Shown in pieces: positions 34,987 through 44,188 of a stretch of 64,000 nt of DNA. The position numbers and the translations under genes were made by a program. The notes below the pieces were generated by a model, which saw nothing but the letters and a program-made list of their open reading frames with translations, ran no database searches and had not been told where the DNA came from. This DNA is from Candidatus Krumholzibacteriota bacterium. GTDB lineage: Bacteria > Krumholzibacteriota > Krumholzibacteriia > Krumholzibacteriales > Krumholzibacteriaceae. Position 1 is the stretch's first letter; every line of letters begins with the position of its first letter. The stretch covers positions 1-64,000 of the forward strand of contig JAFGBF010000030.1 of the NCBI GenBank assembly GCA_016933255.1, in the 5' to 3' direction.

Positions 34987-35884
34987 CGCCGTCTCCCCTT
35001 GCCCATTCTGCAGCCTGGAGAGTATTTTTCATTAGCATCGCAACCGTCATCGGACCGACCCCTCTCGGAACAGGGGTTATCAATGAAGCTTTCGGCTGTA
35101 CTGAAGAAAAGTCTACATCACCCTCCAGGTGGTATCCTTTTTTTGCCTTCGGATCATCCACCCTGTTCATACCCACATCGATCACAACGACTCCCTCCCT
35201 GACCATTTCTCCCGTGATCAGCCCCGGACTTCCCACCGCTGCGATCAAAATATCCGCCCTTGAAACTATGCCAGGGATATTCTTCGTTCTGGAATGGCAG
35301 AGGGTGACAGTTCCGTTGGCGCCTGAAGACTTTGCCGAAAGAAGCATCGCCATCGGCTTCCCGACTATCAGGCTTCGCCCGATGATGACGATCTCCTTCC
35401 CTTCAGTCTCTACCGAATACCTGGAAAGAAGCTCCATGATACCCTTCGGCGTACAAGGTATAAACCTTGCCTTTTCCGAAATGATCCTTCCAAGGTTATA
35501 TGGATGAAACCCATCGACATCCTTGGCAGGGGATATAGTTTCTATCACTTTCTGTTCATTAATATGATCCGGGAGAGGGAGCTGGACTAGTATTCCGTCG
35601 ACGGAATCGTCATCATTCAGCCTTTTTAGCCTTTCGATGAGGGTTTCCTCCGGAATATCTCCAGGCATTTCGATAAGTTCTGAATCGATACCGCATTTAG
35701 AAGAGGCTTTTACTTTCATCCCGACATAGACCTGGGAAGCGGGATCCTCTCCCACGATCAGTACTGTCAGTTTTGGAGGTCTGCTTTTTTTGCTGAAATC
35801 GCTTATCTCAATCTTAAGTTCTGACAGGATCTCTTCAGAGATCATTTTCCCATCAATAAGATTTTCAAAGTCTCCGCTCTTCAA
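34973..35884 (-). CDS. folD: Bifunctional methylenetetrahydrofolate dehydrogenase/cyclohydrolase
   Basis: 303 aa from TTG 35884, preceded by GGAGG five bases away. Catalytic YxxxK is YVGMK, the substrate region is ILVQLPLPDHIN and NADP binding includes GRSLIVGKPMAMLL; the C-terminal PVPRGVGPMTVAML is typical. It interconverts methylene-, methenyl- and formyl-tetrahydrofolate. It overlaps xseA by 14 bases. Confidence 0.96.
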   Translation of the reverse strand: MKSGDFENLIDGKMISEEILSELKIEISDFSKKSRPPKLTVLIVGEDPASQVYVGMKVKASSKCGIDSELIEMPGDIPEETLIERLKRLNDDDSVDGILVQLPLPDHINEQKVIETISPAKDVDGFHPYNLGRIISEKARFIPCTPKGIMELLSRYSVETEGKEIVIIGRSLIVGKPMAMLLSAKSSGANGTVTLCHSRTKNIPGIVSRADILIAAVGSPGLITGEMVREGVVVIDVGMNRVDDPKAKKGYHLEGDVDFSSVQPKASLITPVPRGVGPMTVAMLMKNTLQAAEWARGDGDDIQ

Positions 35885-35895
35885 GACCGCCTCCT

Positions 35896-36672
35896 CTAGA
35901 TCAGTTGATGAATCCTTTCAACTCTCAGAGCTTTTCCTGTTTTGTCGTCTATTTCTGCAAAAAGCCCCTGGATACAGGGATCTTCTCCTCCAGGCTGTAG
36001 TCTGACATTGATGCCTTTGAGAAATCTTTCAATTACTGCTTCCTTTTTGACCCCGATCACCGAAGAATACGGGCCGGTCATCCCGATATCCGTCTGATAT
36101 GCCGTGCCTTCAGGAAGAATCCTCTCGTCGGCCGTAGGAACATGAGTGTGCGTCCCGGCAAGAATGGATACTCGGCCATCGAGATAATATCCCATGGCCA
36201 GTTTTTCGCTTGTCGCCTCAGCGTGAAAATCAACGATAATGATCTTTATATCAGACGGAAGAGATTCCAGGATCTGATCTGCTTTCCGGAAGGGACAGTC
36301 TATATCCGGCATAAATGTCCGCCCCTGCAGGTTGATGATACAAACACGCACCGGTCCTCTTTCAGTGAGCAATGACCCAAACCCGCCGACACCCGGCGGA
36401 TAGTTGGCAGGGCGAAGAATATCTGAGCGGTCATCGAGAAGCCTGACGCCTTCCTGCTTGTCCCATATATGATTACCACTGGTCATATAATCCACACCAC
36501 AGCTCTTGATCTCATTGAGGACTTTCTCATTGACTCCGAACATCCCGGCCCCGTTCTCGACATTTGCAGTACAGAGATCCACGCTGAATCTGGCCTTAAG
36601 ATCGGGCAATCCGTCTCTCAAAGCCTTTCTTCCAACTTTTGAAAGCACATCTCCGATAACCAGGATATTCAT
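35896..36672 (-). CDS. ymdB: YmdB-family metallophosphoesterase
   Basis: 258 aa. Motifs MNILVIGDVLSKVGR, NVENGAG, SGNHIWDKQE and the two-His LAGTHTHVPTAD identify the TIGR00282 group. In Bacillus YmdB is a 2',3'-cyclic-nucleotide phosphodiesterase affecting biofilm formation. It follows rny, the most common neighbour of this family. Metal ligands are intact. Confidence 0.93.
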   Translation of the reverse strand: MNILVIGDVLSKVGRKALRDGLPDLKARFSVDLCTANVENGAGMFGVNEKVLNEIKSCGVDYMTSGNHIWDKQEGVRLLDDRSDILRPANYPPGVGGFGSLLTERGPVRVCIINLQGRTFMPDIDCPFRKADQILESLPSDIKIIIVDFHAEATSEKLAMGYYLDGRVSILAGTHTHVPTADERILPEGTAYQTDIGMTGPYSSVIGVKKEAVIERFLKGINVRLQPGGEDPCIQGLFAEIDDKTGKALRVERIHQLI

Positions 36673-36753
36673 TATTCCGGCACTCCCGACAATACGACTT
36701 CGATCGGTCCCACTCTGTTTGACATTCCAGACCCGTATATTTCCCGCTCTACC

Positions 36754-38325
36754 CTACTTGGCAAAATCGATCGATCTCGTTTCTCTTATGACAACGACTT
36801 TGATCTGCCCGGGGTATTCCATCTCATCCTCGATCCGCCTTGAAATATCACTGGCGAGCTGGATCGACTGAGCGTCATCGATCTTCTTGTAGCTGACAAG
36901 GATCCTTATTTCCCGTCCAGCCTGGATCGCGTAGGATTTTTCCACGCCGTCGAAACCGTCTGCGATCCTTTCGAGCTTTTCAAGCCTTCTGATGTAGTTT
37001 TCCAGAGTCTCACGCCTGGCACCGGGCCTTGCACCAGAAATCGAATCTGCGGCAGATATGACGTGAGCCATCAGGGAAGTAGCTTCAACATCCTCATGAT
37101 GGGAAGCTATTGCGTTAATGACGATCTCGGCTTCTCCGTATCTTTTCGCCAGATCCGCACCGATCTCTGCGTGGGGGCCTTCGATCTCGTGATCGACAGC
37201 TTTTCCGATATCATGAAGCAGTCCTGCTCTCTTGGCTATGACAGGATCCAGTCCCAACTCACTTGCGAGCAGGGATGCTACGAAGGCGACTTCCTTTGAA
37301 TGCTGAAGGACGTTCTGGCCGTAAGAGGTACGGTACTTCAGCCTTCCAAGTAATTTGACCATCTCTGGATGCAGCCCGTGCATATTCAGTTCAAGATAGG
37401 TCTGCTCGCCGATCTCCCGGATTTCCTCCATAAGCTCTTTTTTTGTCTTTTCGACAAGTTCTTCGATCCTTCCAGGATGGATTCTTCCATCTTTCACAAG
37501 CTTTGAAAGAGCGATCCTTGCCACCTCTCTTCTTATCGGATCAAATCCCGACAAGATCACCGCTTCCGGAGTGTCATCGATTATCACGTCGATCCCTGTC
37601 GCAGTTTCAAATGCCCTTATGTTCCGGCCTTCTCTTCCGATGATTCTCCCCTTCATCTCATCATTTGGAAGATCGACCACTGATACGGTAGACTCGACTA
37701 CGTGATCCGCTGCACAGCGCTCAATGGCGAGAGTTATTATTTCCCGGGCGGCTTTTGTGGCGTTTCTCTCCGCTTCATCTTTTATTTCCTTTATCTTCCG
37801 CGCTGCCTGCAGTTTCGCCTCACCTTCAAGATTTGCGATAAGGAGCTTTTTCGCCTCTTCACTGCTCAGTCCGGCGATCTTTTCAAGTTTCTCGTTCTGA
37901 AGATGCAGGACCTTCGTGATCTCTTCTTTTTTGAGATTAAGGTTATCAAGCTTGTTCTCAAGGACCTTCCTGTTCTCGATCAGTTCCTGTTCTCTCTTCT
38001 CGAGGTAGTTGACCTTGCGGTTTATATTCTCCTCTTTTTCCTCGATCCGCCTTTCGACACTGCGCAATTCGCCTCTTGTTTCCGCTGTATCCTTTTCGAA
38101 TTTCAGTTTTGCCTGGTACCACTCATCTTTTGCTTCAAGGATCGAAGCTTTTTTCCTGGTCTCAGCCTCTCTCTGCGCTTCGGCGATTATTGTCTCCGCA
38201 AGCTTCTGAGTATGTTTCATATGGCTCTTTGCAATCTTCTTACTTACAAACCAGCCTATAATAAAACCCAGGATAAGAACGAGGCTCCCAGTCAGAAAAT
38301 AGAAATAAATACTTATATTTTCCAT
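36754..38325 (-). CDS. rny: Ribonuclease Y
   Basis: 523 aa. An N-terminal membrane helix (about 6-28) leads to a long coiled coil (about 30-205), a KH domain ([15 protein letters not shown]) and an HD domain with [12 protein letters not shown]. It is an endoribonuclease initiating mRNA decay at the membrane. RBS AGGGGA is seven bases upstream of ATG 38325. ymdB follows. Confidence 0.97.
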   Translation of the reverse strand: MENISIYFYFLTGSLVLILGFIIGWFVSKKIAKSHMKHTQKLAETIIAEAQREAETRKKASILEAKDEWYQAKLKFEKDTAETRGELRSVERRIEEKEENINRKVNYLEKREQELIENRKVLENKLDNLNLKKEEITKVLHLQNEKLEKIAGLSSEEAKKLLIANLEGEAKLQAARKIKEIKDEAERNATKAAREIITLAIERCAADHVVESTVSVVDLPNDEMKGRIIGREGRNIRAFETATGIDVIIDDTPEAVILSGFDPIRREVARIALSKLVKDGRIHPGRIEELVEKTKKELMEEIREIGEQTYLELNMHGLHPEMVKLLGRLKYRTSYGQNVLQHSKEVAFVASLLASELGLDPVIAKRAGLLHDIGKAVDHEIEGPHAEIGADLAKRYGEAEIVINAIASHHEDVEATSLMAHVISAADSISGARPGARRETLENYIRRLEKLERIADGFDGVEKSYAIQAGREIRILVSYKKIDDAQSIQLASDISRRIEDEMEYPGQIKVVVIRETRSIDFAK

Positions 38326-38457
38326 TTCTGTGTCCCCTGATAAGGTCCAGGGGGTTTCACCTCCTGATTTTTCCGTTATTAATCAATAATCAACGTAAAT
38401 AAGTATATTGGATCTGGTTTTTCTCAGGTAATTTTAATCGGAGATGACTGCGGAATG

Positions 38458-38650
38458 AAAAATTCCCCACTCAATGCCGTGAAGCAGGATCCTTTTTAAG
38501 CCCCGCTTTACAACGGTGGATGTCCTCAGGCCGCTCTCAACCTTCCGGGATTGTCCCGGCGTGGTATCAAGCGACTTATATTGGACTTCCGGGCTAAAAG
38601 TGTTGGCAAAAAATGATCTCCCACCTACACAAACAAAGCAGGGAATCTCT
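38458..38650 (-). ncRNA. ssrS: Putative 6S RNA
   Basis: On the minus strand about 193 bases, just downstream of zapA, fold as a single long rod. Closing stem: ATTCCC (complement of 38641-38646) with GGGAAT (38462-38467), ending in a U-run. Inner helices: AGCCC/GGGCT (38591-38595 with 38499-38503), a GGA-GTCC/GGAC-TCC helix and an apical hairpin CCGGGA-CAA-TCCCGG (38545-38559). GGCTTAAAA resembles the 6S bubble segment GCCTTAAAA. Length, fold, U-run and the zapA-ssrS order known from proteobacteria all agree. 6S RNA binds the housekeeping RNA polymerase in stationary phase. I cannot run a covariance model, so this is provisional. Confidence 0.6.
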
Positions 38651-38719
38651 TGTTTTCTCTATTTCCTGATCCCATTCCCAAATCCTCGTTTACCATCTTT
38701 GACAACTTGGGGATGAGTC

Positions 38720-39016
38720 CTACCTTCCCGTACTAATCTTGTCTTCTATCAGTTCTCCCAGCCTCGCAGCTTTCCGTCCGAATTCCTTCTGGAGATTCTT
38801 TTCCTTTTCTTTCACCTGATGCAATTCGTCGGCAATATTAAGTGCAGCCAAAATAGCAATGCGAGATTGTGACATAATTCCACTTGAATGCGCGATCTCC
38901 CTCATTTTCTTATCAACATATCCAGCGATCCTGTGAATATAATGAGGGTCACCGACACCTTTGATTTTATACTCCTGACCAAAAATCTCCACTTTTTCCG
39001 TGTTTCTTTCGGTCAT
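38720..39016 (-). CDS. zapA: Cell division protein ZapA
   Basis: 98 aa. The N-terminal KVEIFGQEYKIKG is the ZapA globular domain, followed by YIHRIAGYVDKKM and a coiled coil. It cross-links FtsZ filaments at the division site. The order pheT, zapB-like, zapA, 6S RNA, rny supports the call. ATG 39016. Confidence 0.93.
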   Translation of the reverse strand: MTERNTEKVEIFGQEYKIKGVGDPHYIHRIAGYVDKKMREIAHSSGIMSQSRIAILAALNIADELHQVKEKEKNLQKEFGRKAARLGELIEDKISTGR

Positions 39017-39092
39017 CTATCTTCCTCTCAAGATCAATACAGATAAGTCCTCATCATCCCAGCCCGGAAACAACCTCGTAAAACCCGACATT

Positions 39093-39377
39093 CTAAAGTT
39101 CGAGGCCATCGAGTTTTAACAGCATCTCCTCGATTTTGTTTCCTATCTCCTCTCTTGTTTTATCGAAATCTTTTCTTTTACCTTTATCTTTATTAAAGAT
39201 TTCAATCTCTTTCATCAATCCTTCATTCTTAATATATAACGAATCGGCTTTATCTTTCAACTCTTTATTCTTTTCTTCCAGTTTCTTTTTTTCCATAGAG
39301 AGTTTCTCGATAAGTTCCGCGGCCTTAATTATCTTTTCCTCAAGGATTTCCAAACCTGCAAGACCTGTTGATCCCAT
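39093..39377 (-). CDS. ZapB-like coiled-coil protein
   Basis: 94 aa, almost entirely coiled coil (LEEKIIKAAELIEKL, then KLEEKNKELKDKADSL). Size, composition and position between pheT and zapA match the ZapB-type division factors of many Gram-negatives. A sequence-level family match is weak because coiled coils are low complexity. Confidence 0.75.
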   Translation of the reverse strand: MGSTGLAGLEILEEKIIKAAELIEKLSMEKKKLEEKNKELKDKADSLYIKNEGLMKEIEIFNKDKGKRKDFDKTREEIGNKIEEMLLKLDGLEL

Positions 39378-39386
39378 ATCCGTCTC

Positions 39387-41786
39387 CTATTCCATCCTTA
39401 AAGACACCTGCAGTTCCGTCCGCAATCCATCAAGCACCCTGCCGATCACCTTGTCGACGGCCTTGTCTTCAAGAGTCCCGTCCGGCGACCTGAAAGAAAG
39501 CCTGAACGCGTAACTTCTTTGTCCTTTTCCCAAATTATCCCCACGATAATAATCGAAAAGTCTAATATATTCAAGATGTTTGGCTCTTTTTTTAACAACA
39601 TTTCTAATATCTGAGAATCTCACCCTGTCTGAAGCAACGACACAAAGATCCCTCTTTACCGACGGATACTGGATAAGGCCTGAATAAGCCGGCTCATCGA
39701 CCCCCAGAGAATGGATCGCCTCCGCAAGGACAGTAAAATAATAAACCGGAGCCGATATCCCGTAGCGATTGGAGACACGCCTGGGGATCATGCCGCAGAT
39801 TCCCACTAACTCGTTCTTGTATAACCAGTTAAACGTATAATCAGGTTCATCGGCTTTATCCCTCTCCATCGTTACGCTGGAATCAATACCGACCCATTCA
39901 AAAATCGTCTCCAGTTCCCCTTTCATATCAAGAAAATCGTATTCGCGCTGTTTATCGATCCATTGCACCGGTCTGTTTTTTCTGGCAAAGCACGCGGTAA
40001 GATGCTGTTTTTCTTCAGGAAGTCCGTCTCCGGAGCCGACAGGAAGAAATACCTTTCCCATCTCAAATATCCTGATCCCTTCCTGCTCGACAGAGGCATT
40101 TCTCGCAATAGTCCTTAGCATTCCTGGCAAAAGGGATGTCCTCAGAACCGACTGAGAGACTGAGAGAGGGTTCAGCAATCTCACGGGACTGCTTCTTACA
40201 TCGTCTTTTCTCCATTCAAATGTTTCGGGGTCTTCAGGATCCATAAACGACGAATCGATAACCTCTGCGTACCCTCTGGCACAGAGAAAAGAAGATAGTT
40301 CCTCGCGCAATCTGTCGAGAGAAGATACGCGGGAGAATATAGTACTGCTGCGTTCTTCTTCTCTTCCGATATTCTCATACCCATATACTCTTGCTACTTC
40401 TTCAATCAGGTCGACTTCCGCCTTGACGTCCCTTCTAAACGACGGAACAGAGACAATCAGATCCTTACCTGAAAGTTCCGAAAAAAGGCCAAGCCTCTCG
40501 AGAAGTTCTACAAGCTCTCCTGAACCGAGATGCGTACCCATAAGCCTGTTCACCTGCCGCACTCTGAGAGCGATCCTGATATCCTCGATGGAATCTTTCT
40601 TTTCGATCCTGTCTGTGATCATCCTGCCTGGTTCGCCGGCCCCCGTTTCCTCGATCAAATAACACGCTCTCTCAAGAGCCCTTACAGTTATGCCGATATC
40701 AGCCTCCCGTTCAAACCTGTAGGAAGCCTCCGTATCCATTTTCAGAGAATGACTCGATCTTCTTACCGCACCTGGATCAAATACCGCGCTTTCCAGAATA
40801 ACCCTTTTCGTATTGGTCCTTATTTCACTCTCTCGGCCGCCCATGACCCCTGCAACAGCTATCGGCATCTCGTCGTCGGCTATCACCAGGATATCGTTAT
40901 CCAGTTTTCTTTCGACTTCGTCGAGAGTCTCAAGTTTTTCCCCATGCCTCGCCCGCCGGACATTTATCGTATCACCGATAATACGGTCCCTGTCGAAAGC
41001 ATGCAGAGGATGTCCCATCTCCATGAGGACAAAATTAGTTATATCGACGATGTTGTTCACCGGTTTGATCCCCGCTGAAACAAGAAGGTCCTGAAGCCAC
41101 CCGGGAGAATCAGCTATATTGACGTTATCCACACAGACGGCGGAATACCTCGGACAGTCAAGATGATCCTCTACTTTGACCAGGAAAGAATCATCGGTTT
41201 CCAGCGGGAAGAAGTCAGGCTCTCTGAGCTTCCTCTTGTAGAGCGCGGCGATCTCCCTGGCTATACCGAAATGAGACAGCTGGTCAGGCCTGTTAGGAGT
41301 GACTTCTATATCAAGGATGACGTCATCGGTACCAAGTCTTTCCCTGAGATCGGCACCCGGCTCCATCTCAAAATCCAGTTCGATGATCCCGCCCGGATCA
41401 CTTCCTATCCCAAGCTCCGTCTCGGAACAGATCATCCCTTCCGAGATCTCGCCTCTGAGTTTGGTCTTTTTTATCTTGAAGTTGCCTGGAAGGACAGCGT
41501 CGTTTACAGCTACGGCCACGTTCAGCCCGGCTCGGACGTTGGGAGCGCCACAGACAATATTGAGCATCTCTTTTCCGCCTGCGTCGACTTTGCAGACACT
41601 GAGTTTATCTGCTCCGGGATGTCTTCCGCACTCTATGACTTTTCCGAAGACGACCCCGGTGAAATCCGGCCTGTGATCCTCTATTCCTTCGACGTTTAAC
41701 CCGAACATCGTCAGATCATCGGCAAGAGTCTTGGGATCTTCCTCAATATCGACGTATCTTTTCAGCCAGCTTATGCTTACTTTCAT
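39387..41786 (-). CDS. pheT: Phenylalanyl-tRNA synthetase beta subunit
   Basis: 799 aa. Begins with a tRNA-binding domain (about 40-150, VIECGRHPGADKLSVCKVDAGG), then B3/B4 (GGRESEI) and B5 domains, the catalytic-like core and a C-terminal anticodon-binding FDX-ACB domain (SYAFRLSFRSPDGTLED). Pairs with PheS as a heterotetramer. The pheS stop overlaps its start by four bases. Confidence 0.97.
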   Translation of the reverse strand: MKVSISWLKRYVDIEEDPKTLADDLTMFGLNVEGIEDHRPDFTGVVFGKVIECGRHPGADKLSVCKVDAGGKEMLNIVCGAPNVRAGLNVAVAVNDAVLPGNFKIKKTKLRGEISEGMICSETELGIGSDPGGIIELDFEMEPGADLRERLGTDDVILDIEVTPNRPDQLSHFGIAREIAALYKRKLREPDFFPLETDDSFLVKVEDHLDCPRYSAVCVDNVNIADSPGWLQDLLVSAGIKPVNNIVDITNFVLMEMGHPLHAFDRDRIIGDTINVRRARHGEKLETLDEVERKLDNDILVIADDEMPIAVAGVMGGRESEIRTNTKRVILESAVFDPGAVRRSSHSLKMDTEASYRFEREADIGITVRALERACYLIEETGAGEPGRMITDRIEKKDSIEDIRIALRVRQVNRLMGTHLGSGELVELLERLGLFSELSGKDLIVSVPSFRRDVKAEVDLIEEVARVYGYENIGREEERSSTIFSRVSSLDRLREELSSFLCARGYAEVIDSSFMDPEDPETFEWRKDDVRSSPVRLLNPLSVSQSVLRTSLLPGMLRTIARNASVEQEGIRIFEMGKVFLPVGSGDGLPEEKQHLTACFARKNRPVQWIDKQREYDFLDMKGELETIFEWVGIDSSVTMERDKADEPDYTFNWLYKNELVGICGMIPRRVSNRYGISAPVYYFTVLAEAIHSLGVDEPAYSGLIQYPSVKRDLCVVASDRVRFSDIRNVVKKRAKHLEYIRLFDYYRGDNLGKGQRSYAFRLSFRSPDGTLEDKAVDKVIGRVLDGLRTELQVSLRME

Positions 41787-42844
41787 TTCTCAGCCCCTAC
41801 CCATGAACCTCTCCAGAACTGACTCAGGAAACGAATATCATTTGCCAGAAACCTTCTTATATCGTCGACTCCATATTTCAACATCGCAATTCGATCAATA
41901 CCGAGGCCGAAAGCAAATCCGGTGACAGAATCAGGATCATATCCTGCAAACTTAAAGACGTTAGGGTGCACCATTCCCGCTCCCATTATCTCGATCCAGC
42001 CTGTTTTCTGACAGATAGGACAACCATCCCCGCTGCAGGCGAAACAGGTCATATCCACCTCTGCACTAGGTTCAGTGAAAGGAAAAAAATGGGGTCTGAA
42101 CCTCACATTTGTCTCCCGGCCGAAGAAAGAGTGGATAAAATATGTGACATCATTTCTAAGATCGGCAAGCGAGACGTCTCTGTCGACATACAGCCCCTCC
42201 ATCTGGTGGAATTCAGACGCATGCGAAGGGTCCGGGGTCTCATTCCTGTAGACTCGCCCGGGAGATATCACTCTGAGAGGAGGATCATATTTTTCCATAT
42301 GCCTTACCTGCACAGGCGATGTCTGAGTCCTCAGCAGAATATCACGGTTTATATAAAATGTGTCCTGGGTATCCCGGGACGGGTGGTCTTTGGGGAAATT
42401 AAGCGCCTCGAAATTATAATAATCCAGTTCTACTTCAGGACCCTCCGCAAGAGAGTAGCCCATCCTGTAGAATATTTCCTTTACATCCTTCATGACCTTG
42501 TGAAGGATGTGAGGCCCGCCGGTCCACATCCTTCTTCCCGGAAGGCTTGGATCCCCGGGATAAGGCTCTTCGTCGCTTATGCCTGCTGAAATACCCGCTT
42601 TTATCTCATCGAAGAGAGAATTGAACCTTCCCTTTATTTCATTGATCAGACTGCCGATCAGCGGTCTTTCTTCCTGCGGCAGCTGGCCGATCGATCTCAG
42701 GGCGAGAGTCAGGACTCCCTTTCTTCCGAGATAATTGATCCGGAGCTCTTCGAGTGTCTCCAGATCACCGGCATTCCTCAATCTATCGGTCGCTTCTCTC
42801 TCAATCTGTTCAAGAACCTTTCGATCGATTCCGTCGTCACTCAT
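41783..42844 (-). CDS. pheS: Phenylalanyl-tRNA synthetase alpha subunit
   Basis: 353 aa class II synthetase subunit. N-terminal coiled coil is followed by the catalytic core: motif 2 YRNETPDPSHASEFHQMEG, and motif 3 GFAFGLGIDRIAMLKYG. DDIRRF precedes the C-terminus. ATG 42844 abuts the rplT stop. The order infC-rpmI-rplT-pheS-pheT is the classic arrangement. Confidence 0.97.
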   Translation of the reverse strand: MSDDGIDRKVLEQIEREATDRLRNAGDLETLEELRINYLGRKGVLTLALRSIGQLPQEERPLIGSLINEIKGRFNSLFDEIKAGISAGISDEEPYPGDPSLPGRRMWTGGPHILHKVMKDVKEIFYRMGYSLAEGPEVELDYYNFEALNFPKDHPSRDTQDTFYINRDILLRTQTSPVQVRHMEKYDPPLRVISPGRVYRNETPDPSHASEFHQMEGLYVDRDVSLADLRNDVTYFIHSFFGRETNVRFRPHFFPFTEPSAEVDMTCFACSGDGCPICQKTGWIEIMGAGMVHPNVFKFAGYDPDSVTGFAFGLGIDRIAMLKYGVDDIRRFLANDIRFLSQFWRGSWVGAEK

Positions 42845-43198
42845 CTATAGAGCTTCCTTCGCGATTTCCGCGAGTTTTGAAAATCCTTCCGCGTCATTGA
42901 CTGCAATATCGGAAAGCATCTTCCTGTCGATCTCGATCTCAGACTTCTTCAGACCATTCATAAATCTGCTGTAACTCAGGCCATTAAGCCTGGCTGCGGC
43001 ATTGATCCTGGTGATCCAGAGTTTGCGAAAATCTCTTTTTCTTGCCCGACGATCCCTGTATGCGTATGTAAGCGCGCGGTTAACAGCCTCCTGGGCGGAA
43101 CGGAAGAGATTTCCTCTTCCTCCCGTAAACCCCTTTGCCTGTTTTAACACCTTCTTTTTTCTCTTGTGAGAAGCTACACTGTGTTTTGTTCTTGGCAT
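42845..43198 (-). CDS. rplT: 50S ribosomal protein L20
   Basis: 117 aa. [17 protein letters not shown] and [13 protein letters not shown] are typical. It binds 23S rRNA early in assembly and, in several bacteria, its own operon leader, as a translational or transcriptional repressor. The leader at 44029-44188 may be its target. Confidence 0.97.
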   Translation of the reverse strand: MPRTKHSVASHKRKKKVLKQAKGFTGGRGNLFRSAQEAVNRALTYAYRDRRARKRDFRKLWITRINAAARLNGLSYSRFMNGLKKSEIEIDRKMLSDIAVNDAEGFSKLAEIAKEAL

Positions 43199-43265
43199 AC
43201 CTGTATGCCTCCTGTACTCATTTCCGTGTTTACAATACTGTTATTTAAACTGCCTAAAAACAGAC

Positions 43266-43460
43266 CTAAATACCCAACATCCTTCTTATTCTTTTTACGT
43301 CAGATGGGGCTGCCAGAGTCTGTTTGCGGAGATTACGTTTCCTTTTGGTCGATTTTTTAGTAAGAATATGGCTGGCGTACGCCTTGCATCTTTTTATCTT
43401 CCCATTACTGGTCAATCGAAATCTTTTTGCTGCTCCGCGGTTAGTCTTGATCTTTGGCAT
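43266..43460 (-). CDS. rpmI: 50S ribosomal protein L35
   Basis: 64 aa from ATG 43460 ([13 protein letters not shown]), with GGAGGTG upstream. The ORF extends to 43487 but conserved L35 starts at PKIK. It overlaps the infC stop by 20 bases. Confidence 0.96.
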   Translation of the reverse strand: MPKIKTNRGAAKRFRLTSNGKIKRCKAYASHILTKKSTKRKRNLRKQTLAAPSDVKRIRRMLGI

Positions 43461-44028
43461 TTTCCTCTCCACCTCCTTTTTTCGCATTTTTCTCTGAAAG
43501 CGGACCCATTATCAACGATATTATCCTGCCTGTCCTTACCGCAGATTTTTCGATATTGGCCACATCGGAGAAATCTTCGACGATTTTTTCAAGTAGACTA
43601 TATCCCTTATCGACATGCTCCATTTCCCGTCCTCTGAATATGACGGTGAACTTTACCTTATCTTTCTGCTCAAAAAACTTCCGCGCGTTCCTCATCTTGA
43701 ATTCAAGATCATGTTTTTCGATCTTCGGCCGGAGTTTGATCTCCTTCAGATGAGTAACGTGCTGCTTCTTTTTGGATTCACGGACCTTCTTGTTCAGCTC
43801 ATATTTGTGCTTGCCAAAATCCATGATCTTGCAGACAGGAGGCCTCACATTCGGCGCGATCTCAACAAGATCCAAGCCTCTTTCCTCGGCCATCTTTTTC
43901 GCCTCTTCGGTCGCCATCACACCAAGCTGCCCGCCATCTTCGTCAACGACCCTTATCTCCGGGATTCTGATCATCTCGTTGATCCTGGTCCTCTTCTCAT
44001 TTCTATCTTTTTTAAATCTCTCTTTGAT
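43441..44028 (-). CDS. infC: Translation initiation factor IF-3, ATC start
   Basis: 195 aa from ATC (44026-44028). GGAGG(TG) lies seven bases upstream and the protein from there ([11 protein letters not shown], then [14 protein letters not shown]) begins as IF-3 does. No ATG, GTG or TTG lies at a suitable distance. Rare AUU or AUC starts are a known hallmark of infC, allowing IF-3 to repress its own start selection. Domains: N-terminal (to about 75, [13 protein letters not shown]), linker, C-terminal (to 175). The ORF in frame opens upstream at ATG 44076, but that would place the RBS inside the gene. Confidence 0.85.
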   Translation of the reverse strand: MKERFKKDRNEKRTRINEMIRIPEIRVVDEDGGQLGVMATEEAKKMAEERGLDLVEIAPNVRPPVCKIMDFGKHKYELNKKVRESKKKQHVTHLKEIKLRPKIEKHDLEFKMRNARKFFEQKDKVKFTVIFRGREMEHVDKGYSLLEKIVEDFSDVANIEKSAVRTGRIISLIMGPLSEKNAKKGGGEENAKDQD

Positions 44029-44188
44029 CTGTTCACCTCCTGAACATAAAATAAAAAAGGCGCGTAGAAATTCCACCCGCCCGGCCTGACTCGGTATTAG
44101 ATGAAACCCTACCAGTACACTTAAGACCGCAAGGTGAGGAGCTTCCGCTCCTACTTCTTATTTATGTAATCTACAGAACAGCATAATA
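44029..44188 (-). promoter_or_regulatory. infC operon leader
   Basis: A 160-base leader between thrS and infC. It holds a small AGGAGC-TTCC-GCTCCT hairpin (44137-44152), then a terminator hairpin directly before the infC RBS (separate entry). Placement and content resemble the leader by which L20 attenuates infC-rpmI-rplT transcription in Bacillus. A binding site for L20 cannot be shown from the sequence by eye. Confidence 0.55.
44053..44081 (-). terminator. Intrinsic terminator/attenuator immediately upstream of the infC RBS
   Basis: On the minus strand GGCGGGTGGA pairs with TCTACGCGCC (44059-44081) with one G-G mismatch and one G-T, and TTTTTT follows (44053-44058). It lies 13 bases before the infC Shine-Dalgarno (44035-44040), a position suited to attenuation. 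Confidence 0.75.
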
